A stretch of 8,951 nt of DNA. It comes from Thermoanaerobaculia bacterium (GTDB lineage Bacteria > Acidobacteriota > Thermoanaerobaculia > Gp7-AA8). The position numbers and the translations under genes were made by a program. Positions within the stretch are counted from its first letter, which is position 1. The number at the start of each line of letters is the position of its first letter. The notes beneath the pieces are model-generated. The model did no database searches. It was not told where the DNA came from and saw only the letters and a program-made list of their open reading frames with translations. The stretch covers positions 1-8,951 of the forward strand of contig JADGOA010000138.1 of NCBI GenBank assembly GCA_017883215.1, in the 5' to 3' direction. Positions 6,750 through 8,951 of this stretch are shown here, one piece after another.

Positions 6750-7670
6750 GTGAATCCATCCCCCTTCCTCACCTTCAGCCGCAGTGAATGGGCGCGCCTT
6801 CGCGGCGCGACGCCGATGACGCTCACTCAGAGCGACGTCGACGAGATCAAGGGCATCAACGACGAGCTCTCCCTCGGAGAGGTGGAGGAAGTCTATCTGC
6901 CCCTCTCGCGGCTGCTGAACCTCCACGTCGCCGCCGTGCAGGAGCTGCACCGCGTCACCTCACGCTTCGTCGGAACGCGCGCCTCGAAGGTGCCGTACGT
7001 GATCGCCATCGCCGGCAGCGTCTCGGCAGGGAAGAGCACCACCGCACGATTGCTCCAGACCCTTCTCTGCCGGTGGGAGAACCATCCCCGCGTCGACCTC
7101 GTCACGACCGACGGCTTCCTCTTCCCGAACGCGATCCTCGGCGAGCGTGGGCTGATGGACCGGAAAGGCTTCCCGGAGAGCTACGACCGGACGCGCCTCG
7201 TGGCCTTCGTGACCGATGTGAAGTCCGGTCTGTCGCCGCTTCGGATTCCCGTCTACTCGCACCTTCACTACGACATCGTCTCCAACGCGTTTCAGACCGT
7301 CGACAACCCGGACATCGTGATCCTGGAGGGCCTCAACGTCCTGCAGAGCGGCAGCGCCACGCCGGTCTTCGTTTCCGACTTCGTCGATTTCTCGATCTAC
7401 GTCGACGCCGCGACAGAGCACCTCGAGTCGTGGTTCATGGCCCGGTTCCGAAAGCTTCGCGAGACCGCCTTCCGCGATCCGGAATCGTTCTTCCACCGCT
7501 TCTCGGATGTCGCGGAGGAGGATGCGATGGCGATGGCGCGTGACGTGTGGGCGCGAATCAACCTCGCCAACCTGCGGGAGAACATCCTTCCCACGCGCGA
7601 CCGTGCCCGTTTGATTCTGGAGAAGGGCGCCGATCACATCATCGAGCGCGTGCTCATGCGGCGAGGGTAG
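6750..7670 (+). CDS. coaA: Type I pantothenate kinase
   Basis: Phosphorylates pantothenate with ATP, the first committed step of coenzyme A synthesis in the cytoplasm. The 306 residues align throughout with E. coli CoaA (316 residues) from memory: FSRSEWARLR at 9-18, KGINDELSL at 34-42, YLPLSRLLN at 49-57, the P-loop GSVSAGKST at 89-97, TTDGFLFPN at 119-127, RKGFPESYD at 138-146, PVYSHLHYD at 167-175, ILEGLNVLQSG at 191-201, FVSDFVDFSIYVDA at 207-220 and ENILPTRDRA at 277-286. The GTG start at 6750 is chosen because the N-terminus then matches the family. The next in-frame ATG (6816) would remove conserved residues and also lacks an SD. The missing SD and the 7-bp repeat directly upstream are unusual compared with neighbouring genes. 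It is convergent with the small gene ending at 7804. Confidence 0.97.
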   Translation: MNPSPFLTFSRSEWARLRGATPMTLTQSDVDEIKGINDELSLGEVEEVYLPLSRLLNLHVAAVQELHRVTSRFVGTRASKVPYVIAIAGSVSAGKSTTARLLQTLLCRWENHPRVDLVTTDGFLFPNAILGERGLMDRKGFPESYDRTRLVAFVTDVKSGLSPLRIPVYSHLHYDIVSNAFQTVDNPDIVILEGLNVLQSGSATPVFVSDFVDFSIYVDAATEHLESWFMARFRKLRETAFRDPESFFHRFSDVAEEDAMAMARDVWARINLANLRENILPTRDRARLILEKGADHIIERVLMRRG

Positions 7671-7677
7671 AAGCGCC

Positions 7678-7803
7678 GGAGTGCGGACGTCCTCGTCCGC
7701 ATCGATCGGACGTCCTCGTCCGATCGTCGACGCAGGCGGATGAGCTGATCTCGCGCTTTACCGCCGGACGTGCCACGGATGCGGACGAGGACGTCCGCAC
7801 TCC
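7678..7803. repeat. Composite palindromic intergenic repeat (GGACGTCCTCGTCC core)
   Basis: Perfect 26-bp inverted arms, 7678-7703 and 7778-7803. The core GGACGTCCTCGTCC occurs three times: at 7685-7698 and 7708-7721 on plus, and at 7783-7796 on minus. The middle copy is itself a hairpin, CGATCGGAC-GTCCTC-GTCCGATCG (7703-7726). The element fills the 133-bp gap between coaA and the convergent 108-residue gene and ends at the base before that gene's stop codon. It lacks U-tracts but could act as a bidirectional transcription barrier. No protein is encoded. Confidence 0.85.
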
Positions 7804-8130
7804 TCATGCCGGCTCGCCTGGCGGTGGATCGTCGGCAGCCGAGGCGTCGTCTTCGAGAACGCGGCGGAGCGCCTGCAACGCGGCCGCGGCTCTTCGAGCG
7901 CGTTCGGATGGTGACGCAACGGCGTCCCGGCGAAGCGCCTCGACGAGATAGCACTGCCCGCAAAGGGCCACACCGGCGTCGATGACGGCAGCAACCACCT
8001 CGCAGCGACTGCACCGGACCGGCATGCGACGATCGGCCATCGCCTGGATCTCGAAACGGTACGAGCTCGCAGTGCGACGCACGACGTCGGCCTCTGCTTC
8101 GAAATTCTGCTTTCCTGCGACGTTCTGCAT
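7804..8130 (-). CDS. Small protein with two CxxC pairs (probable zinc ribbon), unknown function
   Basis: Not recognised as a named family. With the start at 8130 the protein has 108 residues. The upstream ATGs at 8154 and 8151 are in frame but lack an SD, while GGAGAA sits 6 nt before 8130. Cysteine pairs at 40-43 (CSRC) and 57-60 (CGQC), 13 residues apart, suggest one zinc-ribbon or treble-clef site. An Arg/Ala-rich stretch, probably helical, follows (about 61-95), then an acidic Pro-rich tail. There is no signal peptide or membrane segment, so it is probably cytoplasmic. The TGA stop lies directly against the palindromic repeat ending at 7803. The overlapping plus-strand frame lacks any signature and would be antisense. 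The gene lies 132 bp downstream of the propeller-repeat gene on the same strand; an operon is possible but unproven. Confidence 0.7.
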   Translation of the reverse strand: MQNVAGKQNFEAEADVVRRTASSYRFEIQAMADRRMPVRCSRCEVVAAVIDAGVALCGQCYLVEALRRDAVASPSERARRAAAALQALRRVLEDDASAADDPPPGEPA

Positions 8131-8164
8131 GGTCGTTCTCCGGTGGAGCATCACGAGCGATTAC

Positions 8165-8191
8165 GGAGCACAGGCTCTCAGCCTCTGCTCC
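8165..8191 (-). terminator. Hairpin between the two small minus-strand genes
   Basis: Twelve-bp stem (8165-8176 with 8180-8191) with one mismatch and a 3-nt loop. It lies 71 bp after the stop of the propeller-repeat gene and 34 bp before the start of the next gene. No T-tract follows on the minus strand, so it may be a weak terminator or an mRNA end-stabilising structure. Confidence 0.5.
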
Positions 8192-8262
8192 GTCGAGAGT
8201 CGTGGCCCGACGAGCATGCGAGCGGTGGCGCCAGGAGCGCCGCCGATCGCATCGATTGAGTG

Positions 8263-8814
8263 TTATGGCATCGCCAAGGTCCAGAGGATGCTGCCGTCAT
8301 TGCCGATCGCAACGAGCGAGCGCGTGGACGTGCCGCCGGTTGTCGTCGCCGGAACGACTACGACTGCGTACGTTCCGCCGTTGAACGGCGTGAGGTCCAC
8401 GACGTGGCCGGCGATCGTTTTCGACCAGGCCGTCCCACCGCTGTTGGTGGAGATCGCCGCGATCGTCGAGCTGAACGTGCCATCCGTCGCCTTCGTCTCG
8501 GTGACGGAAAGGAGGTTGCTTCCTGAGAGCACGAGCCGGCCATGCCCGTTGGCAAGAGTGGCCGTCCACGCTGTGGTGCCGGTCGGACGCACTGCCGTGA
8601 TCGTCGTCGTCCCGGTGCCGGGCGTAGTCCCCGGAACTCCGGTCACAATGAACACCGATCCGTCGCTCGCCACGACAAGGCCGCCGCCGAAGCCCCGGCC
8701 ATCGCCGGGACCCATACCCATACCGCCCGGAGCGGAGGCAGGACCATGTCCCTCCGCGAAGCCGGCGACGGCGATCAGTGCCACTGCAACTGCTGCGAAA
8801 AAGTACTTCTTCAT
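8263..8814 (-). CDS. Secreted protein with three PQQ-propeller-like repeats, unknown function
   Basis: With the start at 8814 (AAGGAGA lies 8 nt upstream) the protein has 183 residues; the longer frame from 8895 is rejected because the signal peptide starts here. Residues 1-20, beginning MKKYFFAAVAVALIAVAGFA, form a signal peptide. A Gly/Met/Pro/His-rich linker follows (21-45). The rest contains three repeats with a shared pattern, aliphatic-x-A-(V/I) then Gly then Trp: about 72-83, 118-130 and 168-178, with tryptophans at 83, 130 and 178. The 47-48 residue spacing fits blades of a PQQ/WD40-like beta propeller. Three blades would not normally close a propeller, so the protein may be a fragment, an oligomer or a minimal divergent form. 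There is no cysteine and no catalytic motif. Location is probably periplasmic or extracellular. Confidence 0.78.
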   Translation of the reverse strand: MKKYFFAAVAVALIAVAGFAEGHGPASAPGGMGMGPGDGRGFGGGLVVASDGSVFIVTGVPGTTPGTGTTTITAVRPTGTTAWTATLANGHGRLVLSGSNLLSVTETKATDGTFSSTIAAISTNSGGTAWSKTIAGHVVDLTPFNGGTYAVVVVPATTTGGTSTRSLVAIGNDGSILWTLAMP

Positions 8815-8951
8815 GTTCGATTCTCCTTGTGGTTGCGGTCGGAATCCGCGATTGCCGGGTGAGGCATAGGACAAGCGCGGTGCCATGTGCGCCACAGAGA
8901 GGGCAAGGCGAATCGGCGGGTCGTTTTGACGCGGAGCGGAGGGTCGGAATG
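8815..8951. other. Upstream region of the propeller-repeat gene
   Basis: No complete gene. It should contain the promoter of the minus-strand gene starting at 8814, but no clear -35/-10 pair is visible. The last three bases are ATG on the plus strand, preceded by GGAGCGGAGGG, so a divergent gene might begin at 8949. Nothing beyond the start codon is in view. Confidence 0.35.

Noticed and set aside
7634..8014. Minus-strand frame of 126 codons reading through the GGACGTCC repeat
   Set aside because: Arg-rich translation of a palindromic repeat, overlapping both coaA and the CxxC gene in another frame.
7982..8869. Plus-strand open frame of 295 codons over the two small genes
   Set aside because: The minus-strand frames have SD sequences, a signal peptide and ordered motifs; this frame is Pro/Val/Thr-rich antisense text.
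8949..8951. Start of a plus-strand gene at the right edge
   Set aside because: Only the ATG is visible after an SD-like GGAGGG; no coding sequence is available to judge.

Overview
The window is GC-rich, uses strong Shine-Dalgarno sequences for most genes, and carries several short palindromic or tandem repeat families between genes. Together with a decaheme porin-cytochrome locus, this suggests a soil, sediment or subsurface bacterium, possibly Acidobacteriota. That assignment is an inference from repeat style and gene families. No marker gene in the window settles it.

Positions 1-2996 (minus strand) hold the most notable content: two genes of an extracellular electron transfer conduit. The first is a complete 697-residue OmcA/MtrC-type decaheme cytochrome. 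About 96 bp downstream lies an MtrA/DmsE-type decaheme cytochrome that runs off the left edge inside its ninth heme motif. The order mtrC-mtrA matches Shewanella mtrCAB, so an MtrB-type outer-membrane barrel would be expected just beyond position 1. The MtrC-like protein has no lipobox cysteine, and all 20 of its cysteines lie in CxxCH motifs. A GC-rich hairpin separates the two genes. A cluster of GTGTC pentamers and a perfect dyad lie upstream of the first gene.

Positions 2997-5524: an intergenic region with a terminator-like hairpin, then a secreted M13 (neprilysin-like) zinc metallopeptidase on the minus strand.

Positions 5525-7670: a divergent region with an eight-copy 8-bp tandem repeat, then a cytoplasmic YceI-family protein (plus strand). 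A 413-bp gap follows, holding a nested palindromic MITE-like element, a 16-bp palindrome and a 7-bp tandem repeat that abuts the GTG start of coaA (type I pantothenate kinase, plus strand).

Positions 7671-8951: a palindromic composite repeat sits in the convergent gap after coaA. Beyond it, on the minus strand, are a 108-residue protein with two CxxC pairs and a secreted 183-residue protein with three PQQ-propeller-like repeats. The last 137 bp hold only the upstream region of that gene.

Only the two cytochrome genes form an evident functional unit. The peptidase, YceI protein, pantothenate kinase and two small genes look like independent transcription units, most of them separated by repeats.
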